From positions 41,203 to 105,202 of the forward strand of contig JADFNB010000005.1 in NCBI GenBank assembly GCA_022563595.1: 64,000 nt of DNA, given 5' to 3'. Below, in pieces: positions 25,832 through 35,462 of this stretch. How positions within the stretch are numbered: position 1 is the first letter of the stretch; every line of letters starts with the position of its first letter. This DNA is from Gemmatimonadota bacterium. Lineage in GTDB: Bacteria > Gemmatimonadota > Gemmatimonadetes > Gemmatimonadales > GWC2-71-9. Position numbers and translations under genes: made by a program. The notes under the pieces are model-generated. The model was not told where the DNA came from. It searched no databases and saw only the letters and a list, made by a program, of their open reading frames with translations.

Positions 25832-26332
25832 ATGAACTGTTCCGAATTCCTGAAGCGTTACTCGGAGGTACACGACGGGTGGCTGCGCGATGCGCGGCTG
25901 GTCCGTCGGCTCGAGGCTCACCGCCGTAACTGCCGCGGCTGCGCACGCTGGGTCGAGCTTTGGGAGCGGGGTGTCGCGGCGCTCAGGGAGTCTCCCCGAA
26001 TCGAACCGTCGCCCGGGTTCCGGGCAGGTCTGCGGCAGCGCCTCCAGTCCGAGGTGGCGATCGGCGACCCCATAGCACCCACCCATGCTGGGCTTGCGGC
26101 GGCGTTCCTCTTGGCGGCCGCCCTGGGTCTGTTCCTGATCGAGGGCCTGACGCACCCGGAAGCCGAGCCGGTCATGGCGGCGCGGGCGCAACCGGCAGCG
26201 TTTCCCGACTCGCTCGACGTGGTGCCGGAACCCGTCCCGGTGGACGTGACGATACCGGCGTTCGGCCGTTCGACACTCGAGTTCCACAGCTCACAGGCCC
26301 CGCTCGGCACCCTGCTCGTCTTCTCGCGCTAG
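25832..26332 (+). CDS. zinc-binding (ZAS) anti-sigma factor, membrane-anchored
   Basis: The N-terminal domain carries the HxxxCxxC zinc motif (EAHRRNCRGCARW), with a preceding Cys (MNCSEFLKRYSE) as in ZAS anti-sigma factors. One membrane helix (AGLAAAFLLAAALGLFLIEG) places the zinc domain in the cytoplasm and the 70-residue C-terminal tail in the periplasm. It would hold the sigma factor encoded immediately upstream inactive until a signal arrives. The 148-bp gap between the two genes shows no hairpin strong enough to separate them. Confidence 0.85.
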   Translation: MNCSEFLKRYSEVHDGWLRDARLVRRLEAHRRNCRGCARWVELWERGVAALRESPRIEPSPGFRAGLRQRLQSEVAIGDPIAPTHAGLAAAFLLAAALGLFLIEGLTHPEAEPVMAARAQPAAFPDSLDVVPEPVPVDVTIPAFGRSTLEFHSSQAPLGTLLVFSR

Positions 26333-26380
26333 CCGCGTCACTTTCAAAGGGTCAGCGCGGTCGGTAATTTCCGCTTATCT

Positions 26381-27430
26381 ATGGCGGATCTCACTCTTCA
26401 GAAAACGTACGGCGCGTTGCGGCGTCATGAGATATCGCCGACGTACTACCTGACCGGCGCCGCTGACGTGCTCAAGGACGAGTTGGTCGCCGCCATCACC
26501 GACGCCGCGCTCGATCCGGCCGACCGCGATTTCAACTACGATGTGCGCTCGGCCGGCGATCTGAACGGCGAGACGCTGCACGCCCTGATCGAGACTCCGC
26601 CCATGCTGGCCGAGCGGCGTGTCGTGGTCGTTCGCGGGATCGACCAGTGGCGCAAGAACGCCAAGGTCTGGGAGGTGTTGCACCGGTATCTGGAGAATCC
26701 GTCACCGACGACCGTCCTGATCCTGACCCAGAGCGGCGACCAGAAACCGAGCACCGCGCTCTCCGCGCGCACCACGCATGTCGCCATAGGAGAGTTGAAG
26801 CCGGCGCAGATCAGGCGCTGGCTGATCCGGCGTGCCGAGCGCGTGAGCCTGCATCTGGAAGCCGATGCGGCCGATCACCTGATCGCGGCGGTCGGGGGTG
26901 AGCTGTCTTATCTGGCCAGCGAGGTCGAGAAACTGGCTGCCGCCGTGCCCGATGACCGGGCGGTCTCGGCCGCCGACATCGCGACGTTCGTGGGCGTGCG
27001 GCGGGGCGAGACGATGCACGATTGGGTGGATACCGTGCTGGCGCGCGATGCCGGGCGGGCAATCTCGGTGCTGGACGTCGTTCTGGCCCGGGCGGGGGTG
27101 ACGGGGGTGCAGATGCTCATGAGCTTGGGGACCGCGCTCGTCGGCACGCGGCTCGCCCGAGCGATGCTCGATGACGGCACGCCCCCCACCCAGGTCGAGC
27201 GGGCGGTCTACCGGGGCATCCAGGCAGCCCGTCTGCCACGGCTGCGCCGCTGGGGGCTCGAAGCGTCCAACTGGACGAAAGCGGCCGGGCACTGGACCGC
27301 ACGCGAGCTGGACAGCGCGCTGGCCGCCGCGTACGACGCCGATAGACAGCTGAAATCCACCACGATCAGCGACGATGGCGGCATCGTGAAGAACCTGCTG
27401 CTCCGGCTCGCCGCGCGGGAGGCGGCGTGA
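26381..27430 (+). CDS. holA: DNA polymerase III subunit delta
   Basis: This is the clamp-loader subunit that opens the beta sliding clamp. The 349-residue protein has the degenerate AAA+ N-terminal domain (PTYYLTGAADVLKDELVAAI) and a HolA-like helical stretch (HLIAAVGGELSYLASEVEKL). The C-terminal domain includes RRGETMHDWVDTVLARDAGR. The Walker A motif is degenerate, as expected for delta. It is the first gene of a packed co-directional run; its stop overlaps the following GTG by 4 nt. Confidence 0.92.
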   Translation: MADLTLQKTYGALRRHEISPTYYLTGAADVLKDELVAAITDAALDPADRDFNYDVRSAGDLNGETLHALIETPPMLAERRVVVVRGIDQWRKNAKVWEVLHRYLENPSPTTVLILTQSGDQKPSTALSARTTHVAIGELKPAQIRRWLIRRAERVSLHLEADAADHLIAAVGGELSYLASEVEKLAAAVPDDRAVSAADIATFVGVRRGETMHDWVDTVLARDAGRAISVLDVVLARAGVTGVQMLMSLGTALVGTRLARAMLDDGTPPTQVERAVYRGIQAARLPRLRRWGLEASNWTKAAGHWTARELDSALAAAYDADRQLKSTTISDDGGIVKNLLLRLAAREAA

Positions 27431-28251
27431 AGCGTCTGGTGTTGCTCATCGCGCTCGCGACCGCCGCGCCGCTCGCGGCGCAGGCGCCCACCGACTCGAG
27501 CTTGGCAATGGCGCTCCGGCTGATCACCGAAGGGCAGGGTGACTCGGCCCGCGCGCTCGTGCGGGCGCGGCTGGCGCGGCTCGCCTCGGGCGATTCACTC
27601 TATCCCGAAACACTCTACGTCTCGGCGGTCGTAGCGGGTGACATGGAGAGCGCCATCGCCGCCCTGCGTCGCTTGAGCGTGGAATACTCCCAGTCGAGTT
27701 GGGCCGACCAGGCATTGCTGCGGATCGCGCAACTGCGGTTCGCGGCCGGCGAATACGCGCAGGCGGGACGGTTCGCCGAGCGCGTGCTGGATGACTATCC
27801 GTTCAGCGATGTGAGGGCCGCGGCGGCTTTTTGGGCGGCGCGGGTGCGGCTGGAGCAGGGGGACGTGGACGGCGCATGCGCGTTCCTCAACACCGCGGCC
27901 GCCGATGCGGGCGACGATGTCGAGCTGGCCAACCGCGCGAGCTTCTATCTGCAACGCTGTAGCGCGGTGGCGCAGGCCGACACCGCCGCGGCCGACACGA
28001 CCCAGGGTGCCGCCGTAGCCCGTGATACGGTCTTCGCGGTGCAGGTGGTCGCTGTCCGGACCGCGGCCGCCGCCGACGAGGCCATGCGGTCGCTGCGCCG
28101 GGCGGGTTTCGAGCCGCGCGTGATGCGCGACGCCGACGGACTGTTCAAGGTGCGGGTCGGCCGGTTACGCACGCGCCGGGAAGCGCGCCGGCTCCAGGCC
28201 GAGATCCGACGCAAGGTGGGCGGCTCGCCCTTCGTAGTGGGGGAGCCGTGA
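27427..28251 (+). CDS. secreted TPR and SPOR-domain protein
   Basis: The GTG at 27427 overlaps the holA stop (GTGA). A signal peptide (LVLLIALATAAPLAAQ) precedes TPR-like helices (WADQALLRIAQLRFAAGEYA, then RFAERVLDDYPFSDV). The last 75 residues form a SPOR domain (FAVQVVAVRTAAAADEAMRS, GLFKVRVGRLRTRREARRLQ). SPOR domains bind denuded peptidoglycan at division sites, so a cell-envelope role in the periplasm is likely. The TPR part resembles CpoB/YbgF-type coordination proteins. Confidence 0.8.
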   Translation: MKRLVLLIALATAAPLAAQAPTDSSLAMALRLITEGQGDSARALVRARLARLASGDSLYPETLYVSAVVAGDMESAIAALRRLSVEYSQSSWADQALLRIAQLRFAAGEYAQAGRFAERVLDDYPFSDVRAAAAFWAARVRLEQGDVDGACAFLNTAAADAGDDVELANRASFYLQRCSAVAQADTAAADTTQGAAVARDTVFAVQVVAVRTAAAADEAMRSLRRAGFEPRVMRDADGLFKVRVGRLRTRREARRLQAEIRRKVGGSPFVVGEP

Positions 28252-30842
28252 GCCGGCAGGCACCACGGCGTCCGGCGGAGACGCCGCTCATGCAGCAGTA
28301 CCGCGCCATCAAGGCGCGGCATGCCGATGCGATCCTGTTTTTCCGAATGGGCGATTTCTACGAAATGTTCTTCGAGGATGCCCATCTCGCATCGCGCGAG
28401 CTGGGGCTGACGCTCACGTCACGCAACAACGGCGGTGCGGGCAACGTCCCCCTGGCCGGCGTTCCGGTCAAGGCTGCCACCGAATACGTGCGCAGGCTCG
28501 TGGCCCGCGGTCACCGCGTGGCGATCTGCGAGCAGGTCGAGGATCCCAAGACCGCGAAAGGGGTCGTCCGCCGCGAGGTCGTCGAGACCGTGACACCCGG
28601 TGCCGTCATCGCCGGCGACATGCTGGAAGGCGTGCGCAACAATTTTCTCGTGGCGATAGCCCCCGGTGATCCCTCGGGGATCGCGGCAATAGACGTCTCG
28701 ACCGGCGAGTTCCGGCTGGAAACCGTTGCCGCCGCGGACCTCGGGGCGGTGCTGGCCCGGCTGGAGCCACGCGAGGTGGTCCTTGCGGAAGGCGATGAAC
28801 CCATCGGGTTGCCGACTCACGTGATGCGGACCCGGCGCGAGGCGTGGGAGTTCGAGCCGTCTCTCGGGGCTGCGGAGATCGAGCGGCGTTTCGCGCTGGC
28901 GACGCTGGACGGTCTCGGCATCGCCGCTACCGACCGGGCGGCACTCGCGGCGGCAGCCGCACTGCTAGCCTACATCCGCGAGCTGCAGCCGGCCGGTCTG
29001 CCGCAGCTCGCGCGGCCCGTCGTCATCCGGTCGGGAGCGACAATGGCGCTCGACGAGATGACGCGGCGGAACCTCGAGATCGTCGAGCCGCTCCAGAGCG
29101 GCGCTGACGCGCCGACACTCCTGTCCGTCATCGATCGAACGGTCACGCCCATGGGAGCGCGGCTCTTGCGCCAGCGTCTCCTCGCCCCGGTACGCGACGT
29201 AGCGACCATCCGGGCACGGCTCGACGCGGTCGAGGTGCTGTATCACGATCAACGCGGCCGCGAGCGACTGCGTGACGCTCTCAACGGGCTCCGCGACACC
29301 GAGCGACTGGCTGGCCGTGCCGCGGCGCGACGCGCCACACCGCGCGATCTGGGCGCCCTGCGCGATTCCATCCAGCATCTCCCCGACGTCAAGAGCGCCC
29401 TCGATGTGCTCGACGGGCGCGAGGGAAGCGGCGAGTTGGAGGGGCTGGCCGAAGGGTTCGATCTCCTCACCGATCTCGGCGAGCGGCTGGCGCATATGCT
29501 CACCGACCAGCCACCCGCGGCCCTCGGCAACGGCGACACCATTCGGGCCGGAGGTGACGCGGAACTGGACGAGCAGCGCGACTTGCGTGATGGCGGAAAG
29601 CGATACATCGCGGGTCTCCAGGCGCGCGAGCGCGAGCGTACCGGGATCGGCTCGCTCAAGGTGGGATACAACCGCGTCTTCGGCTACTACCTCGAGGTCA
29701 CCAAGAAGCATCGCGACGCCGTACCGGCGCACTACGAACGGCGCCAAACACTGACCGGTGCCGAACGGTACGTGACACCGGAGCTGAAGGAGTACGAGGC
29801 GAAGGTTCTCGGGGCCGAAGAACGTGTGCTGGAGCGCGAGCGCGAGCTGGTGGGCATCCTGTGCGACGAGGTCGGGAAACGGCTCGAGCGCATCCAGGAG
29901 ACGGCACGCGATACGGCGACGCTCGACGTGCACGCCGGGCTGGCCGAGACGGCGGTACGTGAATCATACGTGCGCCCGGAGGTAACCGACGGATTCGAGC
30001 TGGATCTGCGTGACAACCGCCATCCTGTGGTGGAGCGGATGCTCCCGGCGGGGAAATTCATTCCCAACGACGTTCGGCTCGACGAGGCCGGACGGGTGAT
30101 GCTGCTGACCGGGCCCAACATGGCGGGGAAATCCACCGTGCTCCGTCAGGTGGGGCTCGCCGTCATCATGACCCAGGCGGGTGCGTTCGTGCCCGCGTCA
30201 CGGGCGACGCTCGGGGTCGTGGATCGGGTCTTCACGCGCGTGGGTGCGAGCGACGATCTCGGGCGCGGTCGGTCGACGTTCATGGTAGAGATGAGCGAGA
30301 CGAGCGCGATCCTCAACACCGCCACCTCGAGGAGCCTGGTGCTGCTGGACGAGATCGGCCGCGGCACGTCCACGTACGATGGGGTGGCGATCGCGTGGGC
30401 GGTCACCGAGTTCCTCCACGACGTCATAGGGTGCAAGACTATCTTCGCGACACATTATCATGAGCTGACGCAGCTCACCGAGGAGCTGCAACACGCCCGC
30501 AACTTCAACGTGTCGGCCCGGGAGTCGGGCGACGAGGTCGTATTCCTGTACCGGCTTGAACCGGGCGGTGCCGACCGGTCGTACGGGATCCACGTCGGGC
30601 GGATTGCCGGGCTGCCGGGAGACGTCGTGCGGCGGGCCACCGAGCTGCTCTCATTGCTCGAGGCCGGGCATCACGTGGCCGGCGCCGCGCCGCCGGCGCC
30701 GCCTGACGCGTCCCAGCTCGCGCTGTTCGAGACGACACATCCGGTGCTCGAAGAACTCCGCACCCTCGACCCGAACGCGATGACCCCGATCGAGGCGCTG
30801 GCCCGTCTCGCGGATCTCAAGCGTCAGGCAGGTGACAGGTGA
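28248..30842 (+). CDS. mutS: DNA mismatch repair protein MutS
   Basis: This 864-residue protein recognises mismatches and recruits MutL. The mismatch-binding motif is Phe37-Tyr38-Glu39 in GDFYEMFFED. The connector, lever and clamp domains follow. The C-terminal ATPase has Walker A GPNMAGKST at about residue 622, Walker B LLDEIGRGTSTYDG and the FATHYHELTQL segment. The GTG start overlaps the preceding gene's stop by 4 nt (GTGA). No mutL lies in the window. Confidence 0.97.
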   Translation: MSRQAPRRPAETPLMQQYRAIKARHADAILFFRMGDFYEMFFEDAHLASRELGLTLTSRNNGGAGNVPLAGVPVKAATEYVRRLVARGHRVAICEQVEDPKTAKGVVRREVVETVTPGAVIAGDMLEGVRNNFLVAIAPGDPSGIAAIDVSTGEFRLETVAAADLGAVLARLEPREVVLAEGDEPIGLPTHVMRTRREAWEFEPSLGAAEIERRFALATLDGLGIAATDRAALAAAAALLAYIRELQPAGLPQLARPVVIRSGATMALDEMTRRNLEIVEPLQSGADAPTLLSVIDRTVTPMGARLLRQRLLAPVRDVATIRARLDAVEVLYHDQRGRERLRDALNGLRDTERLAGRAAARRATPRDLGALRDSIQHLPDVKSALDVLDGREGSGELEGLAEGFDLLTDLGERLAHMLTDQPPAALGNGDTIRAGGDAELDEQRDLRDGGKRYIAGLQARERERTGIGSLKVGYNRVFGYYLEVTKKHRDAVPAHYERRQTLTGAERYVTPELKEYEAKVLGAEERVLERERELVGILCDEVGKRLERIQETARDTATLDVHAGLAETAVRESYVRPEVTDGFELDLRDNRHPVVERMLPAGKFIPNDVRLDEAGRVMLLTGPNMAGKSTVLRQVGLAVIMTQAGAFVPASRATLGVVDRVFTRVGASDDLGRGRSTFMVEMSETSAILNTATSRSLVLLDEIGRGTSTYDGVAIAWAVTEFLHDVIGCKTIFATHYHELTQLTEELQHARNFNVSARESGDEVVFLYRLEPGGADRSYGIHVGRIAGLPGDVVRRATELLSLLEAGHHVAGAAPPAPPDASQLALFETTHPVLEELRTLDPNAMTPIEALARLADLKRQAGDR

Positions 30843-31255
30843 GACACGATCTCCCGGTGATCGTGGCGGCAACACTGTTGGCGGCGTGTGCCGCTGACCA
30901 GCCACGGTCGGTCGATACCGAAACTGGAAGCGCGGCGCCTACGCCGGCCTTCGAGCCGCCGGTGGTGATCAATGCCGAGACGCCCGTGCGTTACCCGCCC
31001 GATCTCTACGAACTGAAGACGGAAGGCACAGTGGTGTTACGGCTGTACATCGATGAGCACGGTGTGGTGTTGCCCGATTCGACGCGCATCGCGGAACGCA
31101 GCGGGCATCCCGCGCTCGATTCGGCGGCGTTGGGCGCGGTAGCCGCCATGCGCTTCGCGCCCGCGCGTCGGAACGGCACGCCGGTCGCCACCGGGTTCCT
31201 GCAACCGGTCCACTTCCGGCACCCCGAAGGGGCCGGTCCGGGAGGTCAACTCTGA
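30839..31255 (+). CDS. TonB C-terminal-domain lipoprotein, 138 aa
   Basis: The GTG at 30839 overlaps the mutS stop. The signal sequence ends in a lipobox (AATLLAACAAD). The remainder is a single TonB-type C-terminal domain (PPDLYELKTEGTVVLRLYID, then LDSAALGAVAAMRFAPARRN). There is no membrane anchor other than the lipid and no proline-rich spacer. It therefore differs from a classical TonB and may be a periplasmic partner protein. Its stop shares one base with the next start (TGATG). Confidence 0.75.
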   Translation: MRHDLPVIVAATLLAACAADQPRSVDTETGSAAPTPAFEPPVVINAETPVRYPPDLYELKTEGTVVLRLYIDEHGVVLPDSTRIAERSGHPALDSAALGAVAAMRFAPARRNGTPVATGFLQPVHFRHPEGAGPGGQL

Positions 31256-32640
31256 TGCCGCCACACATGCGACCCTACGAATCGGTCCTGGATACGATCG
31301 GCTGGACGCCGCTGATCCGACTCACGCGGGTCACGGCAGGGATCCGCACCCCGGTCTACGGCAAGGCGGAGTTCTTCAACCCCGGTGGCTCGGTCAAGGA
31401 CCGGATCGGCCTCGCCATCATCGAGGATGCCGAGCGCCGCGGCGAGTTGAAGCCCGGCGGAGTGATCGTCGAGGGAACCTCGGGCAACACGGGGGTGGGG
31501 CTGGCGCTGGCGGCGGCGCTCAAGGGCTATCGCTGCATCTTCACGATGCCCGACAAGATGTCGAGCGAGAAGGTGCGGTTACTGAAGGCTTTCGGCGCCG
31601 AGGTGATCATTACGCCCACCGCCGTACCGCCCGACCATCCCGATAACTACGTGATGAAAGCCAAGGCGATCGTCAGCGCGACGCCCAACTCGGTCCTCGC
31701 GAACCAGTTCTACAATCAGGTCAATCCCGACGCCCATTACGCGACGACCGGCCCGGAGATCTGGGAGCAGACCGAGGGTCGGGTCACGCATTTCGTGGCG
31801 GCCGCCGGGACCGGCGGTACCGTCAGCGGGGTGGGCCGGTTTCTCAAGGAGAAAAACCCCGCCATACGCATCATCGCCGGCGACCCGGAAGGTTCGATCT
31901 ACGCCGAGTACGCCCGCTCACACACCACGTCCGAGGGGCGCCCGTACAAGATCGAGGGGATCGGCGGCGACAAGATTCCCGACACCTTGCAGTACGAGTA
32001 CGTCGACGAGTTCTACACGGTGAGCGACGCCGATGCGTTCAAGTTGGCACGGCGCGTAGTGCGCGAGGAAGGACTCTTCGTGGGCGGATCGTCGGGCCTC
32101 AACGTCCACGTGGCGCTCGAAGTGGCGCGTCGGGTTGACGATCCCAAGGCGTGCGTCGTCGTGCTGCTCGCCGATACGGGCGAGCGCTATTTGTCCAAGC
32201 TGTTCAACGACGAATGGATGCGCGAGAACCAGCTGCTCGAGGAAGAGCGTGTCACGGCCAGCTCCTTGCTCCAGGCCAAGGGGAACGGCGGACCGGAACT
32301 GGTGACGGTCGGCCCGGCCCACACGGTCCGGCAGGCGTTGAACCTCATGAGCACGTACAACATCTCGCAGCTGCCCGTGGTCGAGACGGGCGACTGTGTG
32401 GGTGCGGTATCGGAAGGTTCGCTCATGGCCCAGGCGATCGGCGAGCCCGCGCTGCTGGAGCGGCCGGTACGCGACGTCATGGAGGCGCCGTTCCCGGTGG
32501 TCGATTCTGACCTGGCGCTGGAGCGCTTCAGCAGACTCCTGTCGCGTGCGGTTCCCGCCGTGCTGATACGGGCGGGCGGCGAACTCACCGGGATCATCAC
32601 GCGCTACGACGTGTTGCACGTCGTCCAGGGAATCCACTAG
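31255..32640 (+). CDS. cystathionine beta-synthase with CBS domain pair
   Basis: This PLP-dependent beta-replacement enzyme joins homocysteine and serine in the transsulfuration pathway. The fold-type II core has the Schiff-base Lys48 in FNPGGSVKDR, the PLP-phosphate loop AAAGTGGTVSG and the EGTSGNTGVGLAL stretch. After about residue 330, two CBS domains follow (VRQALNLMSTYNISQLPVVE; VPAVLIRAGGELTGIITRYD), as in eukaryotic and actinobacterial enzymes. An O-acetylserine sulfhydrylase-like activity cannot be excluded, but the CBS pair favours this name. It follows the TonB-like gene with a one-base overlap. Confidence 0.9.
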   Translation: MPPHMRPYESVLDTIGWTPLIRLTRVTAGIRTPVYGKAEFFNPGGSVKDRIGLAIIEDAERRGELKPGGVIVEGTSGNTGVGLALAAALKGYRCIFTMPDKMSSEKVRLLKAFGAEVIITPTAVPPDHPDNYVMKAKAIVSATPNSVLANQFYNQVNPDAHYATTGPEIWEQTEGRVTHFVAAAGTGGTVSGVGRFLKEKNPAIRIIAGDPEGSIYAEYARSHTTSEGRPYKIEGIGGDKIPDTLQYEYVDEFYTVSDADAFKLARRVVREEGLFVGGSSGLNVHVALEVARRVDDPKACVVVLLADTGERYLSKLFNDEWMRENQLLEEERVTASSLLQAKGNGGPELVTVGPAHTVRQALNLMSTYNISQLPVVETGDCVGAVSEGSLMAQAIGEPALLERPVRDVMEAPFPVVDSDLALERFSRLLSRAVPAVLIRAGGELTGIITRYDVLHVVQGIH

Positions 32641-32641
32641 G

Positions 32642-33028
32642 ATGGGGCACTACCTGTTATCGGCCGAGGCGAGGTTCTCGGCGGCGCACACGCTGCCCGG
32701 CGTGGACATGTGCGAGCGGATGCACGGTCACAACTGGCGGGTGCAGGTGACGGTGCGCGTTCAGCAGGATGATCTGGACGCGGCAGGAATGGGCGTCGAT
32801 TTTCGCATGCTGGCCACCGTGGCGAGCGAATCGGTGCATGATTTCGAGCACCGCTACCTCAACGAACTCGAGCCTTTCGCCGAGTCTCCTCCGACGGCCG
32901 AGACGATCGCCCGCGTCGTATGCGAGCGGGTCGCGGCCCGGCTCGCCGCTGTGGCGCCGGCGGCCGAGGTGGTGGAGGTGACGCTGTGGGAGATGCCCGA
33001 GTACCGCGTGGTCTACCGGCCGGCGTGA
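32642..33028 (+). CDS. queD: 6-carboxytetrahydropterin synthase
   Basis: The enzyme converts dihydroneopterin triphosphate to 6-carboxytetrahydropterin, an early step in queuosine and deazapurine synthesis. The 128-residue protein has the zinc ligands His16 (FSAAHTL), His28 and His30 (MHGHNW), and a nucleophilic Cys24 (DMCERMHGH). A TVTLWEMP-like ending (VEVTLWEMPEYR) follows. The start lies one base after the preceding stop, and its own stop overlaps the ddl start (GTGA). No other queuosine genes lie nearby. Confidence 0.93.
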   Translation: MGHYLLSAEARFSAAHTLPGVDMCERMHGHNWRVQVTVRVQQDDLDAAGMGVDFRMLATVASESVHDFEHRYLNELEPFAESPPTAETIARVVCERVAARLAAVAPAAEVVEVTLWEMPEYRVVYRPA

Positions 33029-34053
33029 CGCGCGTCACCGTCGTGACCGGGGGGACAACCCCTGAACGGAACGTCGCCTTCGCCGGCGCGGCGCAGGTGG
33101 TGGCTGCCCTGCGTGAGGCAGGCTACACGGTCACAGTGGTTGACACGGCGTCCGGCGAGATGTCCCCCACCGCCGAAGCGCGCTACCTCGCCCCCACCGT
33201 GGGCACGCACCCGCCGAGCCTGGAGGAATTGCGGGCGCTGGCGGCGTCGGAACTCGGCGCGACTCTGGTCGAGATCCCGGTCGTGCGCGACGCTGACCTG
33301 GTGCTTCCCGTCCTCCACGGCCGGCAGGGTGAAGGCGGAGAGCTGCAGGCACTGCTCGACTCGGCCGGTATCACCTACGTGGGCAGCGGCGTACTGGGGA
33401 GCGCGCTCGCGATGGACAAGGACATAGCCAAACGGCTGTTCCGGGCCGCCGGTGTGCCCACACCCGACTGGGCGACCTGGCCGGCTGGCCCCACCGAGGT
33501 TGCCGGGCTGGGCCTCCCGCTAGTGGTCAAGCCCGTCAAGGCGGGGTCGACGGTGGGACTCACCGTGGTGCGCTTGCTCGACGATGTCGAGGCGGCGATT
33601 GCCACCGCGCATGAATACGACGATGAGGTGATGTTCGAAGCGTATCTGGACGGGCCGGAATATACGGTCGGCATCCTCGCCGATCGCGCCCTCGCGGTCG
33701 GCGAGATCATCCCCCGGCACGAGATCTTCGACTACGAGTGCAAGTACACACCCGGGATGACCGAGGAGATCTTCCCGGCGCGCATCTCGGACGAGCGCGC
33801 CGCCCGGCTCCAGGCGCTCGCGCTCGCCGTGCACCGTTCGCTCAAGCTGCGCGATTTCTCGCGCGTGGACTTCCGCATGGGAGCGGACGGGACGGCCCAT
33901 TGCCTGGAAGCAAACACCCTCCCCGGGCTCACCGCCACGAGCCTCCTGCCTCAGTCGGCCGCCGCCGCCGGGATTGGGTTCACCGAACTGTGCGACACCA
34001 TCTGCCGGCTCGCCCTGGCGCGATCGGGCCCAAGGAACAAAGTTCAGCCCTGA
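33025..34053 (+). CDS. ddl: D-alanine--D-alanine ligase
   Basis: This ATP-grasp enzyme makes the D-Ala-D-Ala dipeptide for peptidoglycan. I chose GTG 33025, which overlaps the queD stop by 4 nt, because the homologous N-terminal domain (VTVVTGGTTPERNVAFAGAA) starts there. A longer frame from 32920 is only Gly- and Arg-rich sequence. Key segments are HGRQGEGGELQALLD, the ATP-grasp lid region VVKPVKAGSTVGL, the central DGPEYTVGIL stretch, and metal-binding RVDFRMGADGTAHCLEANTL. The length of 342 aa is usual. Confidence 0.93.
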   Translation: MTRVTVVTGGTTPERNVAFAGAAQVVAALREAGYTVTVVDTASGEMSPTAEARYLAPTVGTHPPSLEELRALAASELGATLVEIPVVRDADLVLPVLHGRQGEGGELQALLDSAGITYVGSGVLGSALAMDKDIAKRLFRAAGVPTPDWATWPAGPTEVAGLGLPLVVKPVKAGSTVGLTVVRLLDDVEAAIATAHEYDDEVMFEAYLDGPEYTVGILADRALAVGEIIPRHEIFDYECKYTPGMTEEIFPARISDERAARLQALALAVHRSLKLRDFSRVDFRMGADGTAHCLEANTLPGLTATSLLPQSAAAAGIGFTELCDTICRLALARSGPRNKVQP

Positions 34054-34068
34054 GGGAGTAAAGTAGGT

Positions 34069-34911
34069 ATGCGCTCGGTGTCGCCATCTCCGTTCCAGCT
34101 CACCCCGTGGGTACGCCGCCTGCTGGCGGCCAACGCGGTAGTGTATTTGCTCTCGATTACCGTGTTCACGGGGGCGTGGTTCGGCGACATCTTCGCGTTC
34201 AGCCCGCTCGACGCCGCCGCACGACCGTGGACGTTCCTAACCTACATGTTCGTCCACGCCGGGTTCCTGCACCTCGCCTTCAACATGCTGATGCTGTTCT
34301 TCTTCGGTCCCGGCGTGGAGCGAAGAATGGGTGGCGTGGCGTTCGCTAGATACTACCTGCTCTGCGGGCTCGGCGGCCCGGTCCTGGCGTTCGGCCTGTC
34401 GCTGTTCATGCACGTCGCGCCGTTCATCGGGGCGTCGGCGGCCGTCTTCGGGGTGGCACTGGCATTCGCGATGTACTGGCCCCACGCGCGTATCTTCGTC
34501 TTTCCGCTGCCGTTCCCCGTGCCGGTCAGATACCTGGTCGGGTTCCTGGTGGTGCTGGACCTGGTCCCGTTGGTGCTGGGCATCAATGACGGTATCGCGC
34601 ATCTGGCGCATCTCGGCGGGTTCCTCTTCGGCCTGCTCTACCTCAAGGGCGAGGATCTGGTCGAGCGCCGGGCCCGATCGGCGGTGAGCAGCCTGCCCGA
34701 GACACCGGTGTTGGTTCACCGACTCGCCGCCAAGGCGGAAGAGGAACATCCGGCCGAACCGCCGCAGCCACCGAGCGGGCCCACGCACGAGGAGATCTCC
34801 GAGGAAATGGATCGGGTACTCGACAAGATCTCGCAGCACGGTCTCTCGTCCCTGACCGCGGCCGAGCGCCGGTTCCTCGACGACATGAGCCGGCAGATGC
34901 GCAAGCACTGA
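34069..34911 (+). CDS. rhomboid family intramembrane serine protease
   Basis: The 280-residue protein has six predicted membrane helices in the first 190 residues. The catalytic Ser123 is in the GASAAVFG motif, and His181 is in the last helix ([12 protein letters not shown]). It also has the characteristic [20 protein letters not shown] segment. The C-terminal 80 residues are cytoplasmic and helical, ending with a conserved-looking [20 protein letters not shown]. It would cleave membrane proteins within the bilayer. It is part of the long co-directional run after ddl. Confidence 0.92.
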   Translation: MRSVSPSPFQLTPWVRRLLAANAVVYLLSITVFTGAWFGDIFAFSPLDAAARPWTFLTYMFVHAGFLHLAFNMLMLFFFGPGVERRMGGVAFARYYLLCGLGGPVLAFGLSLFMHVAPFIGASAAVFGVALAFAMYWPHARIFVFPLPFPVPVRYLVGFLVVLDLVPLVLGINDGIAHLAHLGGFLFGLLYLKGEDLVERRARSAVSSLPETPVLVHRLAAKAEEEHPAEPPQPPSGPTHEEISEEMDRVLDKISQHGLSSLTAAERRFLDDMSRQMRKH

Positions 34912-34912
34912 C

Positions 34913-35404
34913 GTGCTCCGCATCACCGTTCGGCAGGGCGACATCACCACCTTCCAAGGCGACGCCGTCGTCAACGCGGCAAACAACCATCTCGTCCTCG
35001 GTGCCGGCGTCGCCGGGGCCATCCGCCGCGCGGGCGGTCCGTCGATCCAGGAAGAGTGCGACCGACACGGCCCGATCGCGGTAGGCGAAGCCGCGATCAC
35101 CGGCGCTGGCGACTTGGCCGTACGGCATGTGATTCACGCTGCCGCGATGGGCGACGAGCCGGTCTCCAGCGACACGATCCGGAACTCTACGGCCGCCTCG
35201 CTAGCATTGGCAGCGGCGCACGAACTCAAGCGCATCGCGATGCCGGTTCTCGGATCGGGAGTAGGCGGATTCGATCTCCGCGAGTCGGCGCAGATTATGC
35301 TGGCGGCAATCCGCGAGTCCCCCCACGCGGCCGAACTCGAGGAGATCGTGTTCTACGGCTATTCGCCCGCCGGTGCGGCCACGCTGGAGGCTATCATGAG
35401 ATAG
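34913..35404 (+). CDS. macro-domain protein (ADP-ribose binding/hydrolysis)
   Basis: The 163-residue protein is a single macro domain. It starts [20 protein letters not shown], followed by [20 protein letters not shown], which forms the ADP-ribose pocket. A phosphate loop, [12 protein letters not shown], is near residue 115. Proteins of this type bind or remove ADP-ribose groups, including O-acetyl-ADP-ribose. The GTG start sits one base after the rhomboid stop. The reaction is inferred from the family. Confidence 0.9.
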   Translation: MLRITVRQGDITTFQGDAVVNAANNHLVLGAGVAGAIRRAGGPSIQEECDRHGPIAVGEAAITGAGDLAVRHVIHAAAMGDEPVSSDTIRNSTAASLALAAAHELKRIAMPVLGSGVGGFDLRESAQIMLAAIRESPHAAELEEIVFYGYSPAGAATLEAIMR

Positions 35405-35462
35405 GCGCGCCGGATCAGGGGTTGTCAGGTTCCACGTTGTGGCACAAATTCGTGGCGCTTCC